A stretch of DNA of 64,000 nucleotides from Paenibacillus sp. (GCF_031177825.1 NZ_JAPSKE010000011.1:108056-172055); one strand, 5' to 3'; counted from the stretch's first letter, positions 1 through 9,184 are shown. Made by a program: numbers and translations. The notes: generated by a model from the letters alone, not told the origin.

Positions 1-105
1 GCGACGGCGGTCGGCCTCGACTCGCCCTCGTACTTCGCGCGGCTGTTCAAGCGGCTGAACAATATGTCGCCTCAGGAGTACCGAGAGTCCGCGCTGTCCG
101 GATAA
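1..105 (+). CDS. C-terminal end of an AraC-type response regulator (partial)
   Basis: Only the last 34 codons are inside the window. They read as the second helix-turn-helix of an AraC family domain, with the typical SPSYFARLFKRLNNMSPQEYR pattern near the C-terminus, and stop at a TAA at 103-105. The next gene, a YesM-type sensor kinase, begins 12 bases later behind a GGAGGA ribosome binding site. Such pairs are nearly always YesN-type regulators with an N-terminal receiver domain, so that is the likely identity here. The gene order (regulator before kinase) is the reverse of the two other pairs in this window. The receiver half cannot be seen. Confidence 0.85.
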   Translation, partial: ATAVGLDSPSYFARLFKRLNNMSPQEYRESALSG

Positions 106-117
106 GGAGGAGCAACC

Positions 118-1845
118 ATGGAAGCAGGCTCGCTGCTGCAATCGACCTATACGAAGCTTCTCGTCACGCTGCTATGCGTCGTTATGCCGCTCTACATCGT
201 CAGCTTGCAGATCAATCACTCCGACGCCGAGAGCGTACGGGAGGGGATCAGCGAATCGATTCGGTCGCAGGCGCATTTCTACTTGAGCAGCTTGGAGCAA
301 GAGTTCGACCAGACGATCCGGTTCCAGCAGGAGCTCGGCATGAACAAGGACCTGGACACGCTTAGCAACGCGTCGGAGATTTTATCCAACGAGGGCAAGC
401 GAAGCGCGATCTTGTCCGTGCAGCAGCAGCTGATCCAACTCAAGTTCTCCAACCGGTTCATCGAAAATACGAAAGCGTACATCCCCTCGCTCGGCAGCAT
501 GATCGCGGCGAATCAGCCGTACTTCGACATGTCGGAGGAGGAATACGCGGCGATGCGCGCGGTGTCGGACTCGTTCGTCTCCCCGTTCATTTATTGGCGC
601 GGCCGGTTATTTATCAGTTACATGAATCCTCTGCTTCTCGAAGGGACCGAGCCGCCGTTCCTGCTCAGCGTCGAAATCAACATCGGGAAAATCAAGGAGA
701 CGCTCAATCAGTTTAAATACAATGGCGCCGGAGGCGCCGCGCTCGCGAGCTTCAAGGGCGAGTGGGCGTTCGCAAACGAGGCGGACGATCCGGTCATGGC
801 TCGCTTGATCGAGCTTGTGCAAGGCGGCGCGGCGGAGCCGTCCGGCATGGGCACGCTCGTCTTGGACCGGTCGAACTATTTGTATTATTACGAGCCGTCG
901 GATCAGATCGGAGCCAACTTCGTCGTATACGTGCCGGAAGACGAGGTGTTCGGCCCCTTGGAGCGAAATCGGCGGCGCATTTGGTATTTGTCGATCTTCT
1001 CGCTGCTGTTGATCGCAGCCATCTCCGCCGTCGTATATCGGCTGATCCATCGCCCGCTGCGCAAGCTGATGGTGGCGTTCCGCGACGTCGGGAACGGCCA
1101 ATTCAACACCGTCATCGAACGAACCGAACGCGACGAATTCGCATATTTATACCGGCATTTCAACCAAACCGTCCGGAAGCTGCAAGAGCTCGTGTACGAA
1201 GTGTTCGAACAAAAATACCGAACGCAGCATGCGGAGTTGAAGCAGCTTCAATCGCAGATCAATCCGCATTTTCTATACAACAGCTTCTTTACGATATTCC
1301 GGATGGCGAAGCTCGGAGACACGGAGCTCATTCAGCGGTTCACGCAATATTTGGCCGAGTATTATAAGTTCATTACGCGCGATTCCAGAGAGCTGATCCG
1401 CCTGTCGGAGGAAGCCGCCCACGCGAAGACGTACGTCGACATTCAACTGGTCCGCTTCGGGGATCGCATCGCGGTACGATTCGACGCCATTCCGGACTCG
1501 TTCGCCGAGCGGCTCGTGCCGAGGCTCATATTGCAACCGATCATCGAGAACGCGTTCATCCACGCGCTCGAGAATAAGGCACAGGACGGGTTGCTGCTGG
1601 TCGAATTCCTGGAACGGGGGAGCGGCTTGGTCGTCGTCGTGGAAGACAACGGCGCCGGTCTGACCGAAGCGGCGCTCGACGAGCTGCGTGCCAAGCTCGA
1701 GTCGGGGCGGGCGGAAGGGGAAACGACGGGGCTCGCGAACGTGCACCGCCGTCTCCGCGCCCGTTACGGCGAAGGCGCGGGCCTTGCGGTCGACCGGGGA
1801 GCCGGCGGCGGCCTGCGCGTCGAGATGAGGTTGCTCAACAAGTAG
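118..1845 (+). CDS. YesM-type sensor histidine kinase
   Basis: This 575-residue membrane kinase probably senses an extracellular sugar or a ligand-loaded binding protein and phosphorylates the upstream response regulator. A membrane segment lies near residues 14-32, a large extracellular sensing region follows to about 290, and a second membrane segment lies around 291-312, followed by a HAMP linker. The His_kinase motif QINPHFLYNS places the phospho-accepting histidine at about residue 384. A C-terminal HATPase domain carries the N-box (QPIIENAFIHALE) and glycine-rich DNGAGL motifs. The ATG start is fixed by GGAGGA seven bases upstream. It is followed after 113 bases by a sugar-binding lipoprotein gene, so it likely controls that transporter. 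Confidence 0.93.
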   Translation: MEAGSLLQSTYTKLLVTLLCVVMPLYIVSLQINHSDAESVREGISESIRSQAHFYLSSLEQEFDQTIRFQQELGMNKDLDTLSNASEILSNEGKRSAILSVQQQLIQLKFSNRFIENTKAYIPSLGSMIAANQPYFDMSEEEYAAMRAVSDSFVSPFIYWRGRLFISYMNPLLLEGTEPPFLLSVEINIGKIKETLNQFKYNGAGGAALASFKGEWAFANEADDPVMARLIELVQGGAAEPSGMGTLVLDRSNYLYYYEPSDQIGANFVVYVPEDEVFGPLERNRRRIWYLSIFSLLLIAAISAVVYRLIHRPLRKLMVAFRDVGNGQFNTVIERTERDEFAYLYRHFNQTVRKLQELVYEVFEQKYRTQHAELKQLQSQINPHFLYNSFFTIFRMAKLGDTELIQRFTQYLAEYYKFITRDSRELIRLSEEAAHAKTYVDIQLVRFGDRIAVRFDAIPDSFAERLVPRLILQPIIENAFIHALENKAQDGLLLVEFLERGSGLVVVVEDNGAGLTEAALDELRAKLESGRAEGETTGLANVHRRLRARYGEGAGLAVDRGAGGGLRVEMRLLNK

Positions 1846-1909
1846 ACAGAAGGCAAGGATGTAGAGAGATTATGATTTCGCTCCTTCCGCACGGGCGGTA
1901 GGATGAAGA

Positions 1910-1923
1910 CAGATGATCATCTG
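1910..1923. promoter_or_regulatory. Perfect 14-bp palindrome upstream of binding protein gene
   Basis: CAGATGATCATCTG is a perfect palindrome, extended on both sides by GAAG/CTTC with one unpaired base. It lies about 35 bases before the start of the binding-protein gene, in the gap after the sensor kinase. It could be an operator for the linked regulator or a 5' leader stem. No binding data can be inferred from sequence alone. Confidence 0.35.
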
Positions 1924-1958
1924 CTTCCTAATTTCTGAATGAGCGAAGGGGACGGCCA

Positions 1959-3623
1959 ATGAAAAAGATACTGTGGATGGCGGCACTCGTTTTATCGTTG
2001 CTCGTAAGCGCATGCAGCGGAGAAGGCGGCGAGACCGGCGGCGCCTCGAACGACCCGACGGGCGCAAGCGAACCGGGGACGGCCGAACCGGCTGCGGAGT
2101 CGAATACGGATCCGCTCGGCAAATACGATCCGCCGATCGTCGTGTCGACGGTTCGAAGCTTGAACAGCTCGATCAAGTTCGCGGAAGGCGAGTCGATCGA
2201 CAACAATATTTGGTATCGCGGTTATAAAGACGACCTCGGCATCGAAGTGAAGAACGAGTGGAGCGTGCCGGACACGCAATTCGTTCAGAAGCTGAACGTT
2301 TCAGTCGCCTCGGGAGCGATTCCCGACATTACGCCGGTCGATCTCGCCCAGCTGCAGAAGCTGGTCGACGCGGATATGATCGAGGAGTTGACCTCCGTCT
2401 ACGACGATTACGCGTCCGAGCTGACGAAGTCGATCATCGAGGGGGACGGAGGCAACGGTCTGACGGCCGCCACGTTCGACGGCAAAATCATGGCGATGCC
2501 GTCGACGGTGTCGACGCTGGACGGCACGAGCTTGATTTGGATCCGCAAGGATTGGCTCGACGCGGTCGGGCTGCCGGAGCCGAAGTCGCTCTCCGACATT
2601 CAGACCATCGCGAAGACCTTCGCGGAGAAGAAACCGTCGGGTCACGAGCGGACGTTCGGCATCGCGATCGAGAAGAACATCTTCTCGGGGTACGCCGGCA
2701 TCGGGGGCCTTGCGGCCGGCTACGGCGCTTACCCGGAGGCTTGGTTGGAGAACGCGTCCGGCGAACTCGTCTATGGCTCCATCCAACCGGAGATGAAAGA
2801 AGCGCTCGGCATGCTGCAGGAGATGTTCAAGGCGGGATTGATCGACCCGGAATTCGGGGTTCAGGATGCGAACAAGGTGAACGAGATGGTCGCGTCCGGC
2901 CAAGTCGGCCTCGTGTACGGACAACACTGGAACGCGTTCTGGCCGCTGCCGGACAGCTTCAATAACGACAACAACGCGGACTGGACGCCTTATCCGCTCG
3001 TCTCGAAGGACGGCGGGCCGGCCAAGAGCATGCTCGGCAACGGACCGGCCGTCTTCTATGTAGCGAAGAAGGGGATGAAACACCCTGAGGCGCTTATCAA
3101 GCTGCTGAACTACAATCTTGAGAAGCAATACGGTCCGAACGGACGCGACATGGAGTTTCACGGGGATAACGTCATCCCGGCGTATATGTACGCCGCCGTC
3201 TACGCGCAGCATCCGCAGCAGAACATCAATATTTACCGCGACGTGGTCAAAGGGTTTGCAGCCGACAGCGGGGAGGGGCTCTCCTTCGACGGCAAAGACA
3301 ACTTCGAGTCGATCAAGAAATACATGAACGGCGACAAGGCGTTCTGGGGCAGCTTTAAGTGGTCCGGCCCGGGCGGAGCGCTGAGCGTCGAGGATTACTA
3401 CGACCAGCAAAACTTGACGGTTTCGAACGCGTTCCTCGGCGCGCCGACCGCCACGATGTTGACGAAAGGGACGACGCTCGACACGCTGGAACTCGAGACG
3501 TTCACGAAAATCATCATGAATACGGTCCCGCTGGATGAGTTCGATACGTTCGTCGAAAATTGGAAGAAGCTCGGCGGAGATGAAATCACGAAAGAAGTGA
3601 ACGATTGGGCGTCGGCGAAATAA
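1959..3623 (+). CDS. Extracellular sugar-binding lipoprotein (LplA-type)
   Basis: A 554-residue family 1 extracellular solute-binding protein of a carbohydrate ABC importer. It starts with a lipoprotein signal peptide whose lipobox is VSAC, with the lipidated cysteine at residue 19, followed by a Gly/Ser/Thr/Glu-rich linker to about residue 50. The mature part has the DITPVDLAQLQKLVDADMIEEL pattern typical of the LplA/YtcQ group and is longer than MalE-type proteins, as usual for this group. It is first in its transporter operon, unlike clusters 2 and 3, where it is last. An 11-bp stem-loop follows at once and may protect or partly terminate the message. The sugar is not known. Confidence 0.92.
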   Translation: MKKILWMAALVLSLLVSACSGEGGETGGASNDPTGASEPGTAEPAAESNTDPLGKYDPPIVVSTVRSLNSSIKFAEGESIDNNIWYRGYKDDLGIEVKNEWSVPDTQFVQKLNVSVASGAIPDITPVDLAQLQKLVDADMIEELTSVYDDYASELTKSIIEGDGGNGLTAATFDGKIMAMPSTVSTLDGTSLIWIRKDWLDAVGLPEPKSLSDIQTIAKTFAEKKPSGHERTFGIAIEKNIFSGYAGIGGLAAGYGAYPEAWLENASGELVYGSIQPEMKEALGMLQEMFKAGLIDPEFGVQDANKVNEMVASGQVGLVYGQHWNAFWPLPDSFNNDNNADWTPYPLVSKDGGPAKSMLGNGPAVFYVAKKGMKHPEALIKLLNYNLEKQYGPNGRDMEFHGDNVIPAYMYAAVYAQHPQQNINIYRDVVKGFAADSGEGLSFDGKDNFESIKKYMNGDKAFWGSFKWSGPGGALSVEDYYDQQNLTVSNAFLGAPTATMLTKGTTLDTLELETFTKIIMNTVPLDEFDTFVENWKKLGGDEITKEVNDWASAK

Positions 3624-3644
3624 CACGATCGATTCCCCTCCGGT

Positions 3645-3678
3645 CGGGGCTGCCCGAGCTTGACGCGGGGCAGCCCCG
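3645..3678 (+). terminator. Stem-loop between binding-protein and permease genes
   Basis: CGGGGCTGCCC (3645-3655) pairs perfectly with GGGCAGCCCCG (3668-3678) over 11 bp with a 12-base loop. The following run is only weakly T-rich. It is probably an intercistronic stem-loop that leaves more binding-protein message than permease message, not a full terminator. Confidence 0.5.
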
Positions 3679-3727
3679 TTCCCTTCTCGCGACGGGAGCG
3701 GAGGATCGATGAACGGAGGTGGACCGC

Positions 3728-4630
3728 TTGCATAAACCGAAAAATCATCTGAGCGAAGCGCCGCTTCATTGGATGCTGCTGCCGGGCGTCCTCGTCATGC
3801 TTCTCTTCAGTTATTACCCGATGATCGGCATCGTCATCGCGTTCCAAAACTTCGTCCCGACCAAAGGGTTCTTCCGGTCCGACTTCGTCGGCTGGGCGCA
3901 TTTCGAATTTTTGTTCCAGCTTCCCAACTTCTCGCAGGTGTTATGGAACACGGTATTCATCGCTTCCATGAAGATCGTTCTCGGGCTGCTCGTTCCGGTC
4001 GTCTTCGCGCTGCTGTTGAACGAAGTGCGCAAAGCGCTGTTCAAGCGGACGATCCAGACGGTCGTCTATTTGCCGCATTTTCTGTCGTGGGTCATTCTGG
4101 GCGGGGTGCTGATCGACATCCTGTCGCCCTCGACGGGCATCGTCAATGCGGCGTTGAAGCTGTTCGGCGCGGATCCGATCTTCTTCCTCGGCCATGAACG
4201 ATGGTTCCCGTTCGTCCTCGTCGTCTCGGACGTGTGGAAGGAATTCGGCTTCTCCACGATCGTCTTCCTGGCCGCGATCACGTCCATCAACCCGACCTTG
4301 TACGAGGCGGCCCTCATGGACGGGGCGAACCGGTGGAAGCAAACTTGGCACGTCACGCTGCCGGGCATGCTGCCGATCATCGTGCTCATGTCGACGCTGA
4401 GCCTCGGCAACGTCTTGAACGCGGGCTTCGACCAGGTGTTCAACCTGTACAGTCCTCAAGTGTACAGCACCGGGGATATTATCGACACGCTCGTCTATCG
4501 GATCGGCCTCGTCGACGCGCAGTACAGCCTCGCCACGGCGGTCGGATTATTCAAGTCGATCGTCTCGCTCGTTCTGATCTCCGTCTCGTATTTCTTGGCC
4601 TATCGCTTGGCGAACTATCGGATTTTCTGA
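3728..4630 (+). CDS. Sugar ABC transporter permease (LplB-type)
   Basis: A 300-residue inner-membrane permease with six predicted membrane segments and the EAA loop (YEAALMDGANRWKQTWHVTLPGM) that docks to the ATPase. It resembles LplB/YtcP/UgpA-type partners that pair with large LplA-like binding proteins. A GTG three codons further upstream overlaps the ribosome binding site AACGGAGGT, so the TTG at 3728, seven bases after that site, is the better start. The next permease gene uses the same GGAGGTGA-TTG layout. No ATPase is encoded nearby; a shared MsmX-type ATPase is the usual solution in Firmicutes. Confidence 0.92.
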   Translation: MHKPKNHLSEAPLHWMLLPGVLVMLLFSYYPMIGIVIAFQNFVPTKGFFRSDFVGWAHFEFLFQLPNFSQVLWNTVFIASMKIVLGLLVPVVFALLLNEVRKALFKRTIQTVVYLPHFLSWVILGGVLIDILSPSTGIVNAALKLFGADPIFFLGHERWFPFVLVVSDVWKEFGFSTIVFLAAITSINPTLYEAALMDGANRWKQTWHVTLPGMLPIIVLMSTLSLGNVLNAGFDQVFNLYSPQVYSTGDIIDTLVYRIGLVDAQYSLATAVGLFKSIVSLVLISVSYFLAYRLANYRIF

Positions 4631-4645
4631 CGGAGGTGACGCCCC

Positions 4646-5533
4646 TTGCTCCATAGACCATCGCTCGGCCGGAAGGCGTTCTTGTTATCCAACAACGCCT
4701 TCCTAACCGTAACGGCCGTTCTCTGCTTGCTGCCGCTCGTCCATGTACTGGCGCTGTCGTTCAGCTCGAGCTCCGCGGCGACGGCCGGCTACGTGACGCT
4801 GTGGCCGGTCGGCTTCACGCTAGCTTCCTATGAGTTCGCCCTGGGCAAGCCGGAATTTTTGCAAAGCTTCTCCGTTTCGCTGCAGCGTGTCGCGCTTGGC
4901 GCCGTCATAAACATGTTCATGACGGTCATCGTCGCCTATCCGCTGTCGAAGGAGACGCGTCAATTCCGGTGGCGAACGGTATATGTTTGGTTTTTCGTGG
5001 TGACGATCTTGTTCTCCGGCGGACTCATCCCGAGCTTCATGGTAGTTAAACAGGTGGGGCTGTTGGATACGTTGTGGTCGCTCATCCTGCCGGGGGCGGT
5101 GCCGGTGTTCAACGTCATCCTGCTGTTGAACTTCATCCGCTCGCAGCCGAAAGAACTGTTCGAAGCGGCCTTCGTGGATGGGGCGGGACATTGGAGCGTG
5201 CTGTGGACCATCGTCGTTCCGCTCGCTAAGCCGGCGCTGGCCACGTTGCTGCTGTTCACGTGCGTCGGCCACTGGAACGCGTGGTTCGACGGCCTGATTT
5301 ATATGAACCGTCCGAGCGGGTACCCGCTGCAGACGTATTTGCAAACCGTCGTCATCAACCGCGATCCGAGCCTCATGACGACGCCGGAGGAACTGAAGGC
5401 TTTATCTCAAATTTCGGACAAGACGACGAAGGCGGCTCAAATTTTCTTGGCGTCGCTGCCGATCTTGATGGTGTACCCGTTTCTTCAGAAGTATTTCATT
5501 CAAGGCATCACGCTGGGCAGCGTGAAAGAGTGA
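4646..5533 (+). CDS. Sugar ABC transporter permease (YtcP/AraQ-type)
   Basis: A 295-residue second permease of the importer, with six membrane segments and the EAA motif FEAAFVDGAGHWSVLWTIVVPL around residues 172-193. The C-terminal sequence QKYFIQGITLGSVKE is a hallmark of YtcP-type permeases. It starts with TTG, preceded by CGGAGGTGACGCCCC, 15 bases after the previous gene, so the two are cotranscribed. It forms the translocation channel with the preceding protein. The following glycosidase gene begins 15 bases after its stop. Confidence 0.93.
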   Translation: MLHRPSLGRKAFLLSNNAFLTVTAVLCLLPLVHVLALSFSSSSAATAGYVTLWPVGFTLASYEFALGKPEFLQSFSVSLQRVALGAVINMFMTVIVAYPLSKETRQFRWRTVYVWFFVVTILFSGGLIPSFMVVKQVGLLDTLWSLILPGAVPVFNVILLLNFIRSQPKELFEAAFVDGAGHWSVLWTIVVPLAKPALATLLLFTCVGHWNAWFDGLIYMNRPSGYPLQTYLQTVVINRDPSLMTTPEELKALSQISDKTTKAAQIFLASLPILMVYPFLQKYFIQGITLGSVKE

Positions 5534-5548
5534 GGAGCGAATGCGATC

Positions 5549-6688
5549 ATGACGAAAAAGGTGCAAACGGCCGCCTACTACTTCCCGAACTATCATCAGG
5601 ACGCAAGGAACGATCGATGGCACGGGAAGGGCTGGACGGAATGGGAATTAATGAAGCGCGCGGAGCCGCGGTTCGAAGGGCATGAACAGCCTAAGATCCC
5701 GTTATGGGGATACGAGGACGAAGCCGATCCGGCCGTCATGGCTCGGAAAATCGACGCGGCGGCCGACCACGGCATCGACGCGTTCCTCTTCGATTGGTAT
5801 TGGTACGAAGACGGCCCGTACTTGCAGCGCGGCCTCGAGGAAGGCTTTCTCCGAGCGCCGAATGCGGATCGGTTGCAATTCGCGCTCATGTGGGCCAATC
5901 ACGATTGGATCGACATTCATCCGCTGACCCGCGCGCTCCAGCCGCCGACGCTGGCGCCGGGCGCCGTGTCCGAGAAGGCGTTCGTCGAGGCGACGGACCA
6001 TATGATCCGCGCTTACTTCTCGCACCCGTCTTATTGGCGCGTGAACGGGGGCTTGTACTTCTCGATCTACGAGCTGATGAATCTGGTCGGAGGGCTCGGC
6101 GGCCTCGAGGCGACGAAGCGCATCTTCCGGGGGTTCCGCTCGCGCGTCCGGGAAGCGGGGCTCGGGGAGTTGCATCTGAACGCGGTCGTGTGGGGCGTGC
6201 AAATCTTGCCCGGCGAAGAGAAGATCGAGCGTCCGAACGAGCTGCTGACCGAGCTCGGCATCGATTCCGTCACCTCGTACGTATGGCTGCACCATGTCGG
6301 CCTGCCGGAATTTCCGGTCACCGATTACGGATGGTGGACGGAGCGGTCGCTCGCGAAGATGGAGTCGCTCGCCGCCGACTATCCGGTGCCATACTTCCCG
6401 AATGTGACGATGGGTTGGGATACGAGTCCGAGAACGGTGCAATCGGATACGTACGAGCCGATCGGTTATCAATACATGGCGACCGTCTCGGGCAATACGC
6501 CGGAGCGATTCGAGGAGGCGCTGCGCCGGACGAAGCGGCTTGCGGAGACGGCGGCCGAACGCGGCGAAGGCTTGCCGATCGTTACGATCAACGCATGGAA
6601 CGAGTGGACGGAGGGAAGTTATTTAGAACCGGACACGAAGCACGGGATGGGATATTTGGAAGCGGTAAAGAGGGTATTCGGAACATGA
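5549..6688 (+). CDS. GH99-like (WbsX family) glycosidase
   Basis: A 379-residue protein with no signal peptide, so probably cytoplasmic. The opening AAYYFPNYHQDARNDRWHG, the GWTEWELMKRAEPRFEGH segment and the late INAWNEWTEGSYLEPD motif match the WbsX group (Pfam Glyco_trans_WbsX), which has a GH99-like TIM barrel. Members are annotated variously as glycosyltransferases or glycosidases; the context, last in a sugar-import operon, favours hydrolysis of an imported oligosaccharide. GH99 enzymes act on alpha-mannosides, but that substrate is only a hint here. Conserved acidic residues near the EWTEGS motif are candidates for catalysis. A strong bidirectional terminator follows. Confidence 0.85.
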   Translation: MTKKVQTAAYYFPNYHQDARNDRWHGKGWTEWELMKRAEPRFEGHEQPKIPLWGYEDEADPAVMARKIDAAADHGIDAFLFDWYWYEDGPYLQRGLEEGFLRAPNADRLQFALMWANHDWIDIHPLTRALQPPTLAPGAVSEKAFVEATDHMIRAYFSHPSYWRVNGGLYFSIYELMNLVGGLGGLEATKRIFRGFRSRVREAGLGELHLNAVVWGVQILPGEEKIERPNELLTELGIDSVTSYVWLHHVGLPEFPVTDYGWWTERSLAKMESLAADYPVPYFPNVTMGWDTSPRTVQSDTYEPIGYQYMATVSGNTPERFEEALRRTKRLAETAAERGEGLPIVTINAWNEWTEGSYLEPDTKHGMGYLEAVKRVFGT

Positions 6689-6690
6689 GA

Positions 6691-6735
6691 GAAGGCCCCT
6701 CGTTCGCGGCGGAACAACGCGGACGAGGGGCCTTC
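6691..6735. terminator. Bidirectional terminator
   Basis: GAAGGCCCCTCGTTCGC (6691-6707) pairs with GCGGACGAGGGGCCTTC (6719-6735) with one mismatch and an 11-base loop. It separates carbohydrate cluster 1 from the convergent minus-strand gene starting at 6741 and could serve both. Confidence 0.8.
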
Positions 6736-6740
6736 CTCGA

Positions 6741-7748
6741 TTACGGCCGAACGCCGAACGCGTCGGCCAGCAGCTCGTACGAGCGAATGCGGGCGGCCTG
6801 ATCGTATACGGGCGTGACAACCATGAACTCGTCGGTCCCGTATCGCTCGCCGGCGGCGAGCAGCTCCGCCTTCACCCGCTCGGGGGTGCCGACGAACCGG
6901 CGCTGACGGCCGAACCGGATGCGCTGCAGGTCGTACTCCGTGTACGGGTAATCCTCCGCCGTCGCGACGGACGGCAGCTCCCGAAGCTCCTGTCCGAGCT
7001 CGAGCTTGAGGAACAAGAGGTCGGAGCTGAACGCAAGACGGTTCGCCTCCTCCTCCGTCTCGGCGCAGATGACGAGCACCGCGGCGAGCGACATCGGCTC
7101 TTTCAAGTACGCCGACGGCCGGAACGATTCGCGGTATAGCCGCATGGCGCGTTCGCCCTCCGTCACGCCGAAAAACTGCGCGAAACCGAACGCGAGCCCT
7201 TGCCGCGCGGCGATCCGGGCGCTCTCGTCGCTCGAGCCGAGCAGCCAGACGCTTGGGGCCGTCGGGATCGCAGGCATCGCGGCGAGCCGCGCGAACGGAT
7301 GATCCGCCGGCAGCGCGTCGTGCAGATAGCCGACTAAGTCGGCGACCTGCTCCGGATAACGGTCGATGTCGACGCGCTTGTCCTGCTGCAGCGCCCGCGA
7401 CGCGATCGGCATGCCGCCGGGCGCGCGGCCGAGGCCGACGTCGATGCGCCCCGGGTGGAGCGCTTCGAGCAGGCGGAAGTTTTCCGCGACCTTATAAGCG
7501 CTGTAGTGCGGCAGCATGACGCCGCCCGAGCCGAGGCGGATGCTCGACGTATGCGCGCCGAGATGCGCGAGCAGCACCTCCGGGCTCGAGTGGGCGAGCA
7601 TCGGCATGCCGTGATGCTCCGACACCCAGAACCGCGTATATCCGAGCCGTTCGGCCTCCTGCGCGAGCCGCGTCGTCTCGTCGAGCGCGTCCCTCGCGGT
7701 TCGGCCTTCCCCGATGTGCGATTGATCCAGTACGCTTAATTTCACCAT
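6741..7748 (-). CDS. LLM-class flavin-dependent oxidoreductase
   Basis: A 335-residue protein of the luciferase-like monooxygenase superfamily, MsnO8/YhbW-like subgroup. The N-terminal LSVLDQSHIGEGRTARDAL, the RFWVSEHHGMP motif and the GRIDVGLGRAPGG motif are typical of this FMN- or F420-using TIM barrel; in Firmicutes FMN is expected. The natural substrate is unknown. The ATG at 7748 follows AAGGAGG by 11 bases and gives the conserved MVKLSVLDQ start; an earlier in-frame ATG adds ten residues not typical of the family. It lies 26 bases downstream of the rRNA methyltransferase gene on the same strand, so the two are probably cotranscribed. Confidence 0.9.
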   Translation of the reverse strand: MVKLSVLDQSHIGEGRTARDALDETTRLAQEAERLGYTRFWVSEHHGMPMLAHSSPEVLLAHLGAHTSSIRLGSGGVMLPHYSAYKVAENFRLLEALHPGRIDVGLGRAPGGMPIASRALQQDKRVDIDRYPEQVADLVGYLHDALPADHPFARLAAMPAIPTAPSVWLLGSSDESARIAARQGLAFGFAQFFGVTEGERAMRLYRESFRPSAYLKEPMSLAAVLVICAETEEEANRLAFSSDLLFLKLELGQELRELPSVATAEDYPYTEYDLQRIRFGRQRRFVGTPERVKAELLAAGERYGTDEFMVVTPVYDQAARIRSYELLADAFGVRP

Positions 7749-7774
7749 TCGCCGTGTCGCCTCCTTACTCCTTA

Positions 7775-9184
7775 TCAAGCTCTAATGCGGCGAAGCCCCT
7801 TCGGGTAGAAATTCTTAATCGTTCCCTTCGATTCCTTGCCCCAGCCGAGGGGATAGCCGTCGTACGTGACGGCGAGCCAGCCCCGATCGCCTTCGCTCGG
7901 CAGCGTCTCCCCGCGCAGGTACGCGTCGACGGCGCGTTCGCCGGCGTCTCGCAGCTCGTACCGGTGACGGAACCGCTCCGCCGGCAGGGCGAGCGCCAAC
8001 GCATGGTTCGGCTCGAACCGGTCCTTCTTCAGCTCGCCGAGATGGAACCCCGACCGGACGACGCGCAGGCCGGCGAGATCCGGACATTCGTCCGGCAGCC
8101 GGTACAGCTGGGCGCCCAACAGCAGGAAGTCGCCGTCGATCGTCCCGGCGAGCGCCTGCGCCTCGAAGGCGCGGAACAGCGCCAGCTGCTGGCGCGATGG
8201 GCCGCTGCCGGGGGAGGGGCCGCGTCTCGCCGCGGCCGGCGCCGGCGCTTCGCCGCGCTTGACGAGCTTCGCGGCGAAGTGCCCCTCGCCCCGCACGCGA
8301 TGCGGCCACAGCCGCGCCGTCCGCGCGAGCCGCTCGTCGCCGGACGCGGACCACGCGGGCACGCCGGCGGCGACGCCGAACGCGTGCGGCATCGGCAGCG
8401 GCTCGAGGTCCGGGAAGCGCGACAACAGCGCCTCGATCGCCCGCTCGTTCTCCTCGGGGGAGAACGTGCAGGTCGAGTAAACGAGCGTGCCGCCTTCCTT
8501 CAGCATCGCGTACGCGGCGTCGAGCACCGCTCCTTGCGTTCGCGCGCAGGCGGCGACATGCGACTCGCTCCAATACGAAGCCGCCTCCGGATCCTTGCGG
8601 AACATCCCTTCGCCGGAGCATGGCGCGTCGACCAAGATCCGGTCGAAGAAGCCCGGCAGCCGCGCCGCGAGCCGCTCCGGCGTTTCGTTCAGCACGAGGC
8701 AGTTCGTTAGGCCGAGCCGTTCGACGTTTTCCGATAACGCCTTGGCCCGCTTCGCTTCGTATTCGTTCGCGACGAGCAATCCGAGGCCCGCCATCGCGCC
8801 GCCGAGATGCGTCGTCTTGCCGCCGGGGGCGGCGCATAGGTCGAGCACGCGCTCGCCCGGCTCCGCGCCGAGCTGCGCCGCCGGATACATCGCGCTCGGC
8901 TCTTGCATATAGTACAGCCCTGCCGCATGGTACGGGTGCTTGCCGGGGGATACATTCGCGGCCGTCTCCGCGTCGCAGGACAGGCCCGTCTCGCACCACG
9001 GTACGGGCGTCGTCTCGAACGGCAGCGCCCGCGCGAGCGTCTCGGGATCCGTCTTCAGCGGATTCGCCCGCAGCCCGACGGCCTTCGGCTCCTCGTAGCT
9101 TGCGAAGAGCGCGGCGGCTTCGGGGCCGAGAAGATTTTCCATTTTCGATACGAACGCTTCCGGCAGCTTCTCCGTCGTCGTCAC
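7775..9184 (-). CDS. RsmF/RsmB-type rRNA (cytosine-C5) methyltransferase
   Basis: A 469-residue NOL1/NOP2/Sun family enzyme that transfers a methyl group from S-adenosylmethionine to C5 of a cytosine in 16S rRNA. The SAM-binding motif DLCAAPGGKTTHLG, the DAPCSGEGMFRKDP motif with the release cysteine, and the STCTFSPEENE motif with the catalytic cysteine are all intact. A C-terminal RsmF-like region ends in the GWGKESKGTIKNFYPKGLR pattern and probably binds RNA. The GTG at 9184 lies seven bases after GAGGTG; an upstream ATG at 9220 lacks a site and would add twelve residues. Its exact target cytosine cannot be told from sequence. Confidence 0.92.
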   Translation of the reverse strand: MTTTEKLPEAFVSKMENLLGPEAAALFASYEEPKAVGLRANPLKTDPETLARALPFETTPVPWCETGLSCDAETAANVSPGKHPYHAAGLYYMQEPSAMYPAAQLGAEPGERVLDLCAAPGGKTTHLGGAMAGLGLLVANEYEAKRAKALSENVERLGLTNCLVLNETPERLAARLPGFFDRILVDAPCSGEGMFRKDPEAASYWSESHVAACARTQGAVLDAAYAMLKEGGTLVYSTCTFSPEENERAIEALLSRFPDLEPLPMPHAFGVAAGVPAWSASGDERLARTARLWPHRVRGEGHFAAKLVKRGEAPAPAAARRGPSPGSGPSRQQLALFRAFEAQALAGTIDGDFLLLGAQLYRLPDECPDLAGLRVVRSGFHLGELKKDRFEPNHALALALPAERFRHRYELRDAGERAVDAYLRGETLPSEGDRGWLAVTYDGYPLGWGKESKGTIKNFYPKGLRRIRA

